Of a DNA stretch of 64,000 nucleotides, positions 16,702-24,552 are shown piece after piece (the first letter of the stretch is position 1; the number at the start of each line of letters is the position of its first letter). This stretch comes from Luteibacter pinisoli (GTDB lineage: Bacteria > Pseudomonadota > Gammaproteobacteria > Xanthomonadales > Rhodanobacteraceae), in NCBI RefSeq assembly GCF_006385595.1, contig NZ_CP041046.1, forward strand, positions 2,294,001 to 2,358,000, given 5' to 3'. The position numbers and the translations under genes are program-made. The notes below the pieces were generated by a model. It was not told the origin of the DNA. It made no database searches and saw only the letters and a list, made by a program, of their open reading frames with translations.

Positions 16702-17730
16702 TTATTCGTTTGGACGGCCAAACGCCGCCGTATCTTCCGATCCTAACATGCGGCGCATGGCGATCGCCCCCCTGCTGCCCGGGTCCGCCGCCACCTTCTC
16801 GCAATCCTTGTGGAATTCCGCCTGGGCCTTGGGCAGGCGCTCGGCCAGGAAGTCCACGAAGCTGCGCACGGCCGGGAGCAGCCCGCGGCGGCTCGGGTAC
16901 ACGAAATGCAGCGTGCCCTGGGCGGTGGTGTACTCGGGCAGCACCCACTCCAGCTGCTTGGTGGAGAGCATGGGCGCGCAGTAATCCTCCGGCAGCAGGG
17001 CCACGCCACAGCACTGCACGGCGGCGGCGATGAGCACGGTGAAGTCGCCGCTCACCAGCCGCGGCTTGACCTCCACCGCGGCCTTCTTACCGGCGCTGTC
17101 GACCAGCTCCCAGACCTGGGCGCCTTCGTGCTCGTACATGCTGAGCGCCGGCAGCTGGGCCAGTTCCTCCAGCGTTTTCGGCCGGCCGTGGCTATCCAGG
17201 AACTTCGGGCTGGCCACCAGCAGGCTGCGCGCGTAGCCGATGCTGCGCAGGACCAGGGTAGCGTCCGTATCCAGCTTCTCGCGGACGCGCACGGCCACGT
17301 CGTAGCCCTCGCCGATCAGGTCCACCCGGCGATTGGTCGCGGTGAGGCGCACCTGCACCTTGGGGTGCTCGAGCAGGAAGGCCGGCAGCATGGGGCCGAC
17401 GATGTTCTGGGCGATCGAGATGGGGCAGCTGATCCGGACCACGCCCCGGGGCTCGGTGCGCAGCTCGTCCACGGCGTCTTGGGCCGCCTTGGCCTCTTCC
17501 AGCACCGCCCGGCAGTGCTGGTAGAAGCGCTCGCCAATCTCGGTGACCACGAATCGGCGGGTGGTTCGCTGCAGCAGGCGCACGCCGAGGCGGTCTTCCA
17601 GCTGGGCAATCCGCTTGGAAAGACGCGATTTGGGGATGCCCAGGGCCCGCCCTGCGGCGGAAAAGCCCCCGTGTTCGACCACGGAGGCAAAGAAATAGAG
17701 GTCGTTCAGGTCCTGCAGGGCGCCTTCCAT
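16702..17730 (-). CDS. LysR-family transcriptional regulator
   Basis: A 342-residue LTTR. The winged HTH is at residues 8-65 (FFASVVEHGGFSAAGRALGIPKSRLSKRIAQLE), followed by the linker helix and a substrate-binding domain from about residue 92 (GVVRISCPISIAQNIVGPML). The frame permits a GTG one codon earlier; the ATG at 17730 is preferred. A C-terminal tail of about 40 residues is longer than usual. It is divergent from azoR, and LTTRs beside azoreductase/quinone-reductase genes usually control them in response to quinones or other electrophiles. Confidence 0.9.
   Translation of the reverse strand: MEGALQDLNDLYFFASVVEHGGFSAAGRALGIPKSRLSKRIAQLEDRLGVRLLQRTTRRFVVTEIGERFYQHCRAVLEEAKAAQDAVDELRTEPRGVVRISCPISIAQNIVGPMLPAFLLEHPKVQVRLTATNRRVDLIGEGYDVAVRVREKLDTDATLVLRSIGYARSLLVASPKFLDSHGRPKTLEELAQLPALSMYEHEGAQVWELVDSAGKKAAVEVKPRLVSGDFTVLIAAAVQCCGVALLPEDYCAPMLSTKQLEWVLPEYTTAQGTLHFVYPSRRGLLPAVRSFVDFLAERLPKAQAEFHKDCEKVAADPGSRGAIAMRRMLGSEDTAAFGRPNE
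16708..16723. promoter_or_regulatory. 16-bp palindrome upstream of the aminotransferase gene
   Basis: GTTTGGACGGCCAAAC has perfect 6-bp arms and differs at one position from GTTTGGACGTCCAAAC. It sits 15 bp before the aminotransferase ATG (minus strand) and overlaps the last codons of the LysR gene, so part of it is constrained by coding. The near-identical element before mtnB suggests a shared regulator. Confidence 0.5.
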
Positions 17731-17752
17731 CACGGCATGCCTCGGTTGTTTC

Positions 17753-17798
17753 CTAATCAGAACAATCAGTCTACTCCATGCCGACTAATCAATTGATT
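17753..17798. promoter_or_regulatory. putative LysR operator region between lysR and azoR
   Basis: Two direct CTAATCA repeats (17753-17759 and 17785-17791) are exactly 32 bp apart, about three helical turns. The second is part of a perfect 12-bp palindrome AATCAATTGATT (17787-17798). Both lie in the 129-bp divergent intergenic region, where LTTRs normally bind. Confidence 0.5.
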
Positions 17799-17859
17799 GT
17801 CCGAGGCGTACCTTTTCTCCATTCCCGCTAGCGGCGGGACCAACGAACGAGGATCCGCC

Positions 17860-18441
17860 ATGAAACTCCTGCACATCGACGCCAGCGCCCTGGGCGCCCA
17901 TTCCGTCTCGCGCGGCCTGACCCAGGCCATCGTTTCCGAGTTCGTCAGCCACCACCCGGGCACCGAGGTCACCTACCGTGACCTGCACGCCGCCCCGCTC
18001 GCCCACTGGGGCCTGCCGGCCGGTGAGAACGACCCGAATGCCGCGGAAGCGGAAAAGGTGATGGAAGAGTTCCTGGCTGCCGACGTCGTCGTCATTGGCG
18101 CCCCGATGTACAACTTCAGCATCACCAGCTCGCTGAAGGCCTGGATCGACCGCATCGCCGTCGCCGGCAAGACCTTCAGCTACACGGCGAATGGCCCGCA
18201 GGGCCTGGCCGGTGGCAAGCGCGTCATCGTGGCCTCGAGCCGCGGCGGCATCTACAGCGCTGGCCCGGCCGCGGGCATGGACTTCCAGGAGCCCTACCTG
18301 CGTGCGGTGTTCGGTTTCCTCGGCGTCACCGACATCGAGTTCGTCCGCGCCGAAGGCGTGGCCATGGGTGATGAGCACAAGGCCCAGGCCCTCGAGACGG
18401 CCACCGCCGGCATCGGCGGCCTCCTCCGCAAGGCCGCGTAA
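17860..18441 (+). CDS. azoR: FMN-dependent NADH-azoreductase / quinone reductase
   Basis: A flavodoxin-fold NAD(P)H oxidoreductase of 193 residues that reduces quinones and azo compounds. MKLLHIDASALGAHSVSRGLT is the phosphate-binding start of AzoR. GAPMYNFSITSSLKAWIDRIAVAGKTF and ASSRGGIYS are family signatures. The frame is open to 17797, but the ATG at 17860, preceded by GGA six bases upstream, matches the conserved N-terminus. It is divergent from a LysR gene that probably regulates it. Confidence 0.93.
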   Translation: MKLLHIDASALGAHSVSRGLTQAIVSEFVSHHPGTEVTYRDLHAAPLAHWGLPAGENDPNAAEAEKVMEEFLAADVVVIGAPMYNFSITSSLKAWIDRIAVAGKTFSYTANGPQGLAGGKRVIVASSRGGIYSAGPAAGMDFQEPYLRAVFGFLGVTDIEFVRAEGVAMGDEHKAQALETATAGIGGLLRKAA

Positions 18442-18455
18442 CACCAAGCAAAAAC

Positions 18456-18500
18456 GTCGCGCCCAGGTCGCTCCTCGTTGGAGCGCACCCTGTGCGCGAC
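18456..18500 (+). repeat. REP-like long hairpin
   Basis: The arms GTCGCGC/GCGCGAC (18456-18462 with 18494-18500) enclose a second, imperfect stem around TCGCTCC/GGAGCGC. The GGAGCGCACCCTGTGCG core matches the repeat at 30638. It lies between azoR and the convergent small-gene operon and may also act in 3'-end formation. Confidence 0.6.
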
Positions 18501-18531
18501 GCCGTTCGCGAAACCCCTCCAGGGCTGCGCC

Positions 18532-18678
18532 TCAGCTCCCCTGCTTCCCCGGCTTCTCCTTAGGCATGTTCTGGTGCTCCTTAGGATGCCCCTCGCCCGG
18601 AATATGCTCCTTACCGGTGCGCGGTTTCGGGTTCTCCTCCTTGTAGCCCGGCGTCTGCTGCTTACCGTCGTTGGTCAT
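18532..18678 (-). CDS. small hydrophilic protein, 48 residues
   Basis: The peptide starts MTNDGKQQTPGYKEENPKP and is rich in Lys, Glu, Gly and Pro with no hydrophobic core, so it is probably disordered. GGAG lies 8 nt before the ATG at 18678. It follows the metallothionein-like gene by 19 bp on the same strand and probably shares its mRNA. I do not recognise a family. Similar short Pro/Lys-rich peptides are often stress-related, but that is only a guess. Confidence 0.6.
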   Translation of the reverse strand: MTNDGKQQTPGYKEENPKPRTGKEHIPGEGHPKEHQNMPKEKPGKQGS

Positions 18679-18697
18679 GGCGCTGTCTCCTCGTGCT

Positions 18698-18856
18698 TCA
18701 GTGCCGCTGCTGGCAGGCGGCATGGCCGCACTCGCACGCGCCACCGACATTCTGTTCTTCCGCCGCCATGCGGCACGCTTCGCTGCAGTACTCGCGCGAT
18801 ACCGGTACCTGGCAGCCGCAGCCCACGTGATCGCAAGGCTTCGTCGCTTCGTTCAT
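18698..18856 (-). CDS. metallothionein-like Cys-rich protein, 52 residues
   Basis: The 52 residues carry eight cysteines at positions 8, 13, 15, 24, 28, 41, 43 and 48, plus several His, in the blocks CDHVGCGCQV, REYCSEAC and CECGHAAC. This follows the layout of bacterial SmtA/BmtA metallothioneins, which bind Zn, Cd or Cu through Cys clusters and a central zinc-finger-like turn. GGAG lies 8 nt before the ATG at 18856. It is probably cytoplasmic. An overlapping longer frame (18675-18905) is a shadow. Confidence 0.82.
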   Translation of the reverse strand: MNEATKPCDHVGCGCQVPVSREYCSEACRMAAEEQNVGGACECGHAACQQRH

Positions 18857-18907
18857 CGCCTGGTCTCCTGGACGATAAGGCATCCCGCAGCGTGCTCGGA
18901 GCCACGT

Positions 18908-19795
18908 CTATTTTTCGTCACCGGCCAGCGAAAGGGCCTGCGCATCACGCGCCGCCCAGCCGTGGGCATCCACCAGCAATCCACTCAGGCTGCGCACGTC
19001 CTGCAGGTTGTGTTCAGCCACGCGGACCAGATCCGTGGATGAGCCGCCACGCAGGTAGGTGAGCCATGCCCGCGGCGCCTCGGATCCGGGAAGGTCATCC
19101 TCGCGGACGATCTGCAGCAACTTGCGCTCGGCCGTCTGCATCCTGCAGTTCTCCCACACCGCCTTGTAGCGACGGCGCATGGGGTGCAGCAGGTCGACGT
19201 GGGTAAGCCCGGTGAGCGGATTGGCCAGCCGGGCAAGCCGGTAGCGCGTGGAGAGGAGCGGCGCGTCATACGACTTGCCGTTGTAGCTCACGAGCACCGT
19301 ATCGGCATGGATCCAGCGGGAAAACTCACTGAGCATCGCCGTTTCCGCGGCCATGCTGGTGAGATAGAGCTGGCGTACGCGCAGGCGCCCGCCGAACCAG
19401 TCCGCTGCGCCGATCATGAAGGCACGCGTGCCGGTACCACCGGCGAGGCCCGTGGTTTCCGTATCAAAGTGCAGCAGGTGTTCGCGTCGCGCGGTCGTCA
19501 GGCGGGCAAAGCTGAGGTCAAACTCGTCCGGCGGCTCGGGCCAGGCACTGTGGTGTTCCAGGTAACGCAGACCGGGAGCGAGTTCATCACCGGGAACCTC
19601 GCGGGTGACGGGCCGCGAGGGTATGGCGCGGACCAGCCCCAGGCTTACACGATCGCGCACGCCGGCCATGCGGCGGAGCGCGTCCAGATCCACCGAAGTC
19701 GCCCTCGCGGGCGCCTGTACCGCGCGCGTCGCCGCGCCCATGGCCGCACCGGCCTGCTTGCGCAGGGCAGCCAGCTTCGCGGCAAGATCACTCAC
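18908..19795 (-). CDS. mrfB: ribonuclease H-like DEDD exonuclease (YprB/MrfB family)
   Basis: A predicted metal-dependent 3'-5' exonuclease of 295 residues. The RNase H-like core carries Asp111 and Glu113 in LLHFDTETTGLAGG, then VLVSYNGKSYDAPLL and EHNLQDVRSL with further acidic residues. The N-terminal 90 residues are helical and family-specific. It starts within the stop of the helicase gene (4-bp overlap). In Bacillus subtilis the same pair (YprA/YprB, renamed MrfA/MrfB) repairs mitomycin C lesions independently of UvrABC. The assignment rests on domain content and gene pairing. Confidence 0.85.
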   Translation of the reverse strand: MSDLAAKLAALRKQAGAAMGAATRAVQAPARATSVDLDALRRMAGVRDRVSLGLVRAIPSRPVTREVPGDELAPGLRYLEHHSAWPEPPDEFDLSFARLTTARREHLLHFDTETTGLAGGTGTRAFMIGAADWFGGRLRVRQLYLTSMAAETAMLSEFSRWIHADTVLVSYNGKSYDAPLLSTRYRLARLANPLTGLTHVDLLHPMRRRYKAVWENCRMQTAERKLLQIVREDDLPGSEAPRAWLTYLRGGSSTDLVRVAEHNLQDVRSLSGLLVDAHGWAARDAQALSLAGDEK

Positions 19796-22209
19796 GCCTG
19801 CGCTCCAAACAGCTGGAGCACCTTGGCGGCAAGCGCCTTCGGCGTGATGTCGCGGTGTTCATCGGCCGACAGCACCGGCCCGACGCAGGCGGGGCAACCC
19901 GCCTTGCACTCGCATCCCTCGACCGTGGCCAGGGCATGGCGCACCAGTTCCGGCGCGCGGCGGAACAAGGGCTCGCTCAGGCCCACGCCACCCGGGAAGT
20001 TGTCGTAAAGGTAGACGGTGGGCAGGAAGCGCTCGAACGCATCCGGCAGCGCCAGCTCGCCATCCGGCGCGCGGATCTGCCCCCGCCCGCCGGCATCTAC
20101 CTGCGCCGACCAGCCGCCGTCGCCCGAACCGACCGCCTTCTGCAGGTCGCGTGGCTCGGCCATCACGGCGACAATTGCCGCCGTGTGCAAGGCATACGCC
20201 GCGCCCAGGAAGCCATCCAGCGCGTGCTGCCGCGAACGGAACACGTCATCGAGCACGCCTTGCGGCAGCTGCCACCACACGGCCGTGGAATGCAGTTCCT
20301 GGTCTGGCAGGTTCACCGGCCCGTAGCCGATGTTCTCGTGGGTGTAGTAGCGGATTTTCTTGTAGCCGGACACGCGGCGCACCACGTGAACCTCCCCGTG
20401 CCGCGACGTGCCCTCACCCGCACCGGCGTCGTCGAAACACTCCAGCTCCTTGAGCTTCGTGTAGTCGATGGCATCCGTGTAGTAGTCGACATGCGTGCGC
20501 GTGCAGTACGCCTTGCGCCCCTCCCAATCCAGCCGTTCCACCTGGTAGGGGACGCTCTGGATCATATGGATGGCGCCTTCGTACAGGGTCAGCGCCGCCG
20601 CCGAGTAGTCCACCTCGGCGATGATCCGCTGCCGGCCTTCCGTGCGATCGACGACGACGAAGTTGCCGTCGGCCACCGAGCGCAGGCTCACCGCGTTGGC
20701 CGGATAGCTGTCGGCAATCCACTCCCAGCGTTCACCCTCGCGATGCAATACCTCGGACTCCTGCAACACCTGCAGGTAAGGCTCGGCGTCGTTCGGGCCG
20801 AACGGGTCGCCGCTGATGAAGGGCAGCTCAAACGCGGCGCAGCGGATATGGTCGAGCAGGATCAGCGGCTGGTCCGGCTGGATCCGCGCATGCTCGGGGC
20901 TGGCCTCGGTGAGGAAGGCCGGATGCCTCATGAGGTACTGGTCCAGCGGTGCACTGGTGGCCACCAGTACCCCCAGCGACGGCTGCTGGCGGCGCCCGGC
21001 ACGGCCGAAGCGCTGCCAGGTCGCGGCGATCGAACCCGGGTAGCCATTGAGCACCACCGCATCCAGGCTGCCGATATCCACGCCCAGCTCCAGCGCGGAG
21101 GTGGAGACGATGCCATCCACGTTGCCCGCGCGCATCTCGCGCTCCACCTCGCGGCGCTCGGTAGGCAGGTAGCCACCGCGATAAGCGCGGATCCGCGGCG
21201 CCTTGCGCACGTCATGGTCGAACACGTCTTTCAGGTACTTCGTCAGCACCTCGACCATCAGCCGCGACTGCGCGAACACCAGCGTCTTCATCTTCGCCTT
21301 GATCGCCACCCGGGCAATCAGGTTGGTCTGCGATCGCGCCGAAGCGCGCAGGCCAAGGTCGGGATTGACCACCGGCGGATTCCACAGCAAGACATGTTTG
21401 TCACCGCTGGGCGCGCCACTTTCCAGCACCGAGAGCACCTCGTCCTCGATCAGCGCCTGGGCATGCTCACGGGCGTTGCCGATGGTGGCCGAGCACAACA
21501 CGAACTGCGGGCGCACGCCGTAGAACGCGCAGATGCGTTTCAGCCGGCGCAACACGTTGGCCAGGTGCGAGCCGAACACGCCGCGATAGCTGTGGATCTC
21601 GTCGATCACGACGTAGCGCAGGTTCTCGAAAAACTGCGCCCACTTCGTGTGGTGCGGCAGGATCGCCTGGTGCAGCATGTCCGGGTTGCTCACCACCACG
21701 TCGCCATGCAGGCGGATGGCCTGGCGGGCATCGCCCGGCGTGTCGCCATCGAAGGTGAACGCCTTCACGCCCAGGTCCCCTGCCCGGTTCAGTTCCAGCA
21801 GCTCGGACACCTGGTCCTGCGCCAGCGCCTTGGTCGGGAACAGGTACAGGGCCTTGGCCCCGGATTCCAGGACGGAGGCGACCACCGGGAGCGTGTAGCA
21901 AAGCGTCTTGCCCGAGGCGGTGGGCGTGGCGACCAGGACGTTGCGACCCGCACGCGCGCCATCCCAGGCCTCCTGCTGGTGCGAGTAGAGCCGGTCGATG
22001 CCGCGGGCGGACAGCGCGCGGGCCAGCGGTGCCGGCAGGTCCGCCGGCAACGGCACGAAGCGCCCCTCGCGGCCGAACACGGTGAAGGCCGAGGCGACGC
22101 GATCGCTGTACTTGTCGGTCAGGCGGTGGGCCAGCGTCCGGCCGTCGTGGAGGTTGGCGAGGACGGCGTCGGCCTCGTCGGTGCGCTTTGCTTGCAGGTA
22201 GGCGGCCAT
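19792..22209 (-). CDS. mrfA: DEXH-box ATP-dependent helicase with C-terminal Cys cluster (YprA/MrfA family)
   Basis: An 805-residue superfamily 2 helicase. Motif I is ATPTASGKT (residues 94-102), motif II IDEIHSYRG, motif III LCSATIGN. The second RecA domain holds TSALELGVDIG and QRFGRAGRRQQPS. The C-terminal third is the DUF1998-type MrfA region with a CECKAGCPAC zinc-site cluster near the end. DinG/RecQ-type Fe-S domains are absent. With the downstream exonuclease it forms the MrfAB excision-repair pair known from Firmicutes. No LexA-like box was recognised upstream. Confidence 0.9.
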   Translation of the reverse strand: MAAYLQAKRTDEADAVLANLHDGRTLAHRLTDKYSDRVASAFTVFGREGRFVPLPADLPAPLARALSARGIDRLYSHQQEAWDGARAGRNVLVATPTASGKTLCYTLPVVASVLESGAKALYLFPTKALAQDQVSELLELNRAGDLGVKAFTFDGDTPGDARQAIRLHGDVVVSNPDMLHQAILPHHTKWAQFFENLRYVVIDEIHSYRGVFGSHLANVLRRLKRICAFYGVRPQFVLCSATIGNAREHAQALIEDEVLSVLESGAPSGDKHVLLWNPPVVNPDLGLRASARSQTNLIARVAIKAKMKTLVFAQSRLMVEVLTKYLKDVFDHDVRKAPRIRAYRGGYLPTERREVEREMRAGNVDGIVSTSALELGVDIGSLDAVVLNGYPGSIAATWQRFGRAGRRQQPSLGVLVATSAPLDQYLMRHPAFLTEASPEHARIQPDQPLILLDHIRCAAFELPFISGDPFGPNDAEPYLQVLQESEVLHREGERWEWIADSYPANAVSLRSVADGNFVVVDRTEGRQRIIAEVDYSAAALTLYEGAIHMIQSVPYQVERLDWEGRKAYCTRTHVDYYTDAIDYTKLKELECFDDAGAGEGTSRHGEVHVVRRVSGYKKIRYYTHENIGYGPVNLPDQELHSTAVWWQLPQGVLDDVFRSRQHALDGFLGAAYALHTAAIVAVMAEPRDLQKAVGSGDGGWSAQVDAGGRGQIRAPDGELALPDAFERFLPTVYLYDNFPGGVGLSEPLFRRAPELVRHALATVEGCECKAGCPACVGPVLSADEHRDITPKALAAKVLQLFGAQA

Positions 22210-22282
22210 GGCGGGTCGACGACGAGGGATGGGGTCCGTTTATCCCCCGCCCCTGTCTCAGATCCTGCGACGGCGTCGCCGC

Positions 22283-22516
22283 TTAGCGTGCGGAAGCCTC
22301 GCTGGAGGCGGCATCGAGGCGCCAGTTGCCGTTTTCGTCCTCGATCTTCAGCTCCGCCTCGTTGCCCGGCAGGGCTCGGAACGCGCCCACCATGAGGTGC
22401 GCATGGGTCAGGGCCTCATCGCGCGTGGCGAACTGCCCGGCAAGGTCGGCATTGCGGCGGACGATCCACTGCCCGCGGGGCGAGGCGTTGTACGGGAGGT
22501 AGAAGATAATCCGCAC
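22283..22516 (-). CDS. small DUF2188-like protein
   Basis: 77 residues starting at a GTG. The middle, QWIVRRNADLAGQFATRDEALTHAHLMV, resembles DUF2188, a short beta-beta-alpha domain in which a Trp-led strand is followed by a helix. The function of that family is unknown. GGAG is about 10 nt upstream. It is cytoplasmic, with no signal or membrane segment. Confidence 0.6.
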   Translation of the reverse strand: MRIIFYLPYNASPRGQWIVRRNADLAGQFATRDEALTHAHLMVGAFRALPGNEAELKIEDENGNWRLDAASSEASAR

Positions 22517-22620
22517 CAGGGGAGCGCTCCGCCATGGGAAGGCACGCTGCCCTCCATGGCTGGACCGTAGGTGCGGGATCGTCGCGGAGGCGTTACGGCG
22601 AGGTGCCCGCCGTGGTCACG

Positions 22621-22857
22621 TCAGCCCGAGTAGGCGTTGCGGGCCGCCGCGAGCCATCCGGCGTGCTGGCAACCCTTTTCCATCGCGGCATCCACCGCGG
22701 CGCGCTCATCGAGGAATTCGTCCAGTAGCGTGATCATGACGAAGTCACGCGGGCCGGCATGCGCCAGCTCGACGATGTACGCCGACTTCCACAAGCCCGT
22801 GGCATTGCGGAGGGTGCGTACCTCGACACAGTACTGGCCCACGATGCGCCGATGCAT
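22621..22857 (-). CDS. small hypothetical protein, 78 residues
   Basis: The protein starts MHRRIVGQYCVEVRTLRNATG, with predicted beta strands followed by an alpha-helical C-terminus (DERAAVDAAMEKGCQHAGWLAAAR). The layout is similar to small DUF2188-type proteins and to the preceding gene, and the two may be distant relatives. I cannot assign a function. Confidence 0.55.
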   Translation of the reverse strand: MHRRIVGQYCVEVRTLRNATGLWKSAYIVELAHAGPRDFVMITLLDEFLDERAAVDAAMEKGCQHAGWLAAARNAYSG

Positions 22858-22945
22858 GTTACGGCTCTCCGGGCTGGCGGCGTGATGCGGTCATGGCCCG
22901 ATTTTTGCGCCTTCACGCCGCCAATGACAAGGATTTTCTGAAAGG

Positions 22946-23359
22946 TCAGGCCTTCGGCGGCGGAGGGGGCGCCGCGGCCGTCAGCCCGACGCCGCTGGCG
23001 GGGATCGAAAAGGTCTTGGTTTCGCCCTGGCCCACGGTGGCATCCGCGTCGACGCGGTCGCTGCTGCAGGCACCATGCGGCATCACGGTGAGCTTGCGGC
23101 TGCCCGAGGGGACATGCAGCACCAGCTGCTGGCCGATCTCCATGTCCGCGACCACCTTGTCATCGACATACACGGCGCTCGAGCAGCCGGCGCCCCACAG
23201 GCCCTGGTCGCGGACGACGGTCAGCGTGGCGTCGCCATCGGTGGCGTTCTGGTAGGCGAAGGTGGTGCTCGACAGGACATCGTGGATGCCGACGTGGCGT
23301 TCGTTCTGGGTGGCGCAGCCGGCAAGCAGGGTCAGGCCGGCGATGGCGAGGTAGCGCAT
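22946..23359 (-). CDS. hypothetical lipoprotein
   Basis: 137-residue exported lipoprotein: MRYLAIAGLTLLAGC gives a lipobox with Cys15. The mature domain has strands LVLHVPSGSRKLTVMPHG and SSAVYVDDKVVADMEIGQQ, resembling DUF2846-type domains that bind through a PEGA-like beta sandwich. It ends in a Pro-rich tail. GGAG lies 9 nt before the ATG; the longer frame reaching 23974 is spurious. It is divergent from the 23426 gene. Confidence 0.75.
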   Translation of the reverse strand: MRYLAIAGLTLLAGCATQNERHVGIHDVLSSTTFAYQNATDGDATLTVVRDQGLWGAGCSSAVYVDDKVVADMEIGQQLVLHVPSGSRKLTVMPHGACSSDRVDADATVGQGETKTFSIPASGVGLTAAAPPPPPKA

Positions 23360-23425
23360 GGCTTGGAACTCCGTGGGGGACCTGGCAAGCATTCTTTCGC
23401 ACATGTGCAACGCCGGTGAAGTGCC

Positions 23426-23896
23426 ATGACGCAGCCTGCACGCTTCGGACCCAACAATGCGGCCCCGCCACGCACCCAGGAAGACGCCCCCATGGCCAGC
23501 CGCGACTGGATCGACATCGAATCGTTCGAGGCCGTGGACGACATCGGCCAGTTCGATCGCCCCGATATTCCCCGTGTCGAAGCCGTACTGACAGGCGCGC
23601 CCGAGCGCGAATGGCAACAGGTGTTTACCGTACGCGCCCGCGCCCTGGAGCAGACCCAGCCCGGCATGCGCCTGGAAATCCTGGCCGACCGCCTCGGCTT
23701 CCACACCCGGGCCGCCAACCTGGAGGCGACCTGCCGCCTGGTGAACGACGCCGTGCAGGGCACGAACCACGACTACGCTGCGCAGCGGGCCGCTGAGGAA
23801 AAACGCATTGCCGACCGTGATCAGGAAGTTCGCGACCTGGCCGCGCAGGTGAAGGCGATCAATGCCGACTGGCCGCCGGAAGAAGCCACGGAATAA
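23426..23896 (+). CDS. hypothetical protein, 156 residues
   Basis: An acidic cytoplasmic protein. A second ATG at 23492 (MASRDWIDIESFEAVDD) is an alternative start. The first 23 residues are low-complexity and the upstream GGTGAAG is a fair ribosome-binding site, so the longer form is kept. The C-terminal half, from about residue 110, is predicted coiled coil (AAQRAAEEKRIADRDQEVRDLAAQ). No family recognised. Confidence 0.6.
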   Translation: MTQPARFGPNNAAPPRTQEDAPMASRDWIDIESFEAVDDIGQFDRPDIPRVEAVLTGAPEREWQQVFTVRARALEQTQPGMRLEILADRLGFHTRAANLEATCRLVNDAVQGTNHDYAAQRAAEEKRIADRDQEVRDLAAQVKAINADWPPEEATE

Positions 23897-23921
23897 CCTG
23901 CGCAAAGTCCGTGATTCAGCT

Positions 23922-23927
23922 CTACAC
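23922..23927 (+). promoter_or_regulatory. -10-like hexamer immediately before a receiver-like gene
   Basis: TACACT ends 7 nt before the ATG at 23935, and no Shine-Dalgarno sequence is present. The spacing fits a leaderless mRNA starting at or next to the ATG. Confidence 0.4.
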
Positions 23928-23934
23928 TGCACCC

Positions 23935-24318
23935 ATGAGCAGCCGCCCCGACGCCCTTGTTTTTGACCGCGCAAGCATGGTGGCGGAGACGGTTGCCATG
24001 GTCCTGGACGACGCCGGGTATGCCGCCCGCGCCACCGTGACCTACCGGGACGCGAAGCGGGCCTACCAGAACATGCCGGACCTGGCGGTGCTTGTGATCC
24101 ACGCGGATACCCCGGGCGAGCGCCGGGGCACGAGCATCATCCAGGCCGTGCTGCGCGAGCGGCCGGAAACGGCCGTGGTCGTGGTGTCCAGCCGGCTGCC
24201 GCAGGACCTGGCGCCCTTCCCGCGGCACGCCGTGTTCCTCGAAAAGCCGTTCGACCGCTCGCAGCTCCTCGCCGCGATCGACCGCGCCCGCGAGCCTGAC
24301 GCCTCGTCCGCCGGCTAG
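23935..24318 (+). CDS. response-regulator receiver-like protein, apparently lacking the phospho-acceptor Asp
   Basis: A 127-residue single-domain protein with a CheY-like profile: MVAETVAMVLDDAGYAA as helix 1, DLAVLVIHAD as strand 3, TAVVVVSSRLP with the Thr/Ser site, and VFLEKPFDRSQLLAAI with the conserved Lys. Strand 3 has Val where the phosphorylated Asp is expected, and the N-terminal acidic pair is reduced to a single FDRAS. It is therefore probably a pseudo-receiver. A GTG at 23911 is in frame but the ATG at 23935 is favoured. Confidence 0.65.
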   Translation: MSSRPDALVFDRASMVAETVAMVLDDAGYAARATVTYRDAKRAYQNMPDLAVLVIHADTPGERRGTSIIQAVLRERPETAVVVVSSRLPQDLAPFPRHAVFLEKPFDRSQLLAAIDRAREPDASSAG

Positions 24319-24324
24319 ATCCGG

Positions 24325-24552
24325 CTAGCGGTCCAGCCGCGCCAGCGATTCCCGCGCCATCCGCCAGCCTTCGGACATGGCCATCTTTTGCGAGTCGTAT
24401 GACACCCCGCCACTGTCGCTGGTGTCGATGATCGTGGTCCCGTCGCGGGCAAATACCCGGTAGTCCCAGGTGAAACGAGGGACGTCATGGGCGCTGCTGT
24501 CGCGCAGGCACTCGACGTCGATGCGGGATTCTTCGTCCAGGTCATGGCCCAT
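24325..24552 (-). CDS. small hypothetical protein, 75 residues
   Basis: The protein starts MGHDLDEESRIDVECLRD and is acidic and cytoplasmic, with three predicted beta strands and a terminal helix (SEGWRMARESLARLDR). GGAG lies 6 nt before the ATG at 24552; the longer frame to 24834 is not needed. It is divergent from the SRAP gene (93 bp) and convergent with the receiver-like gene. No family recognised. Confidence 0.62.
   Translation of the reverse strand: MGHDLDEESRIDVECLRDSSAHDVPRFTWDYRVFARDGTTIIDTSDSGGVSYDSQKMAMSEGWRMARESLARLDR

Noticed and set aside
19855..22395. 846-residue plus-strand frame opposite the helicase
   Set aside because: It lacks any recognisable motif; the minus strand carries all helicase motifs in order.
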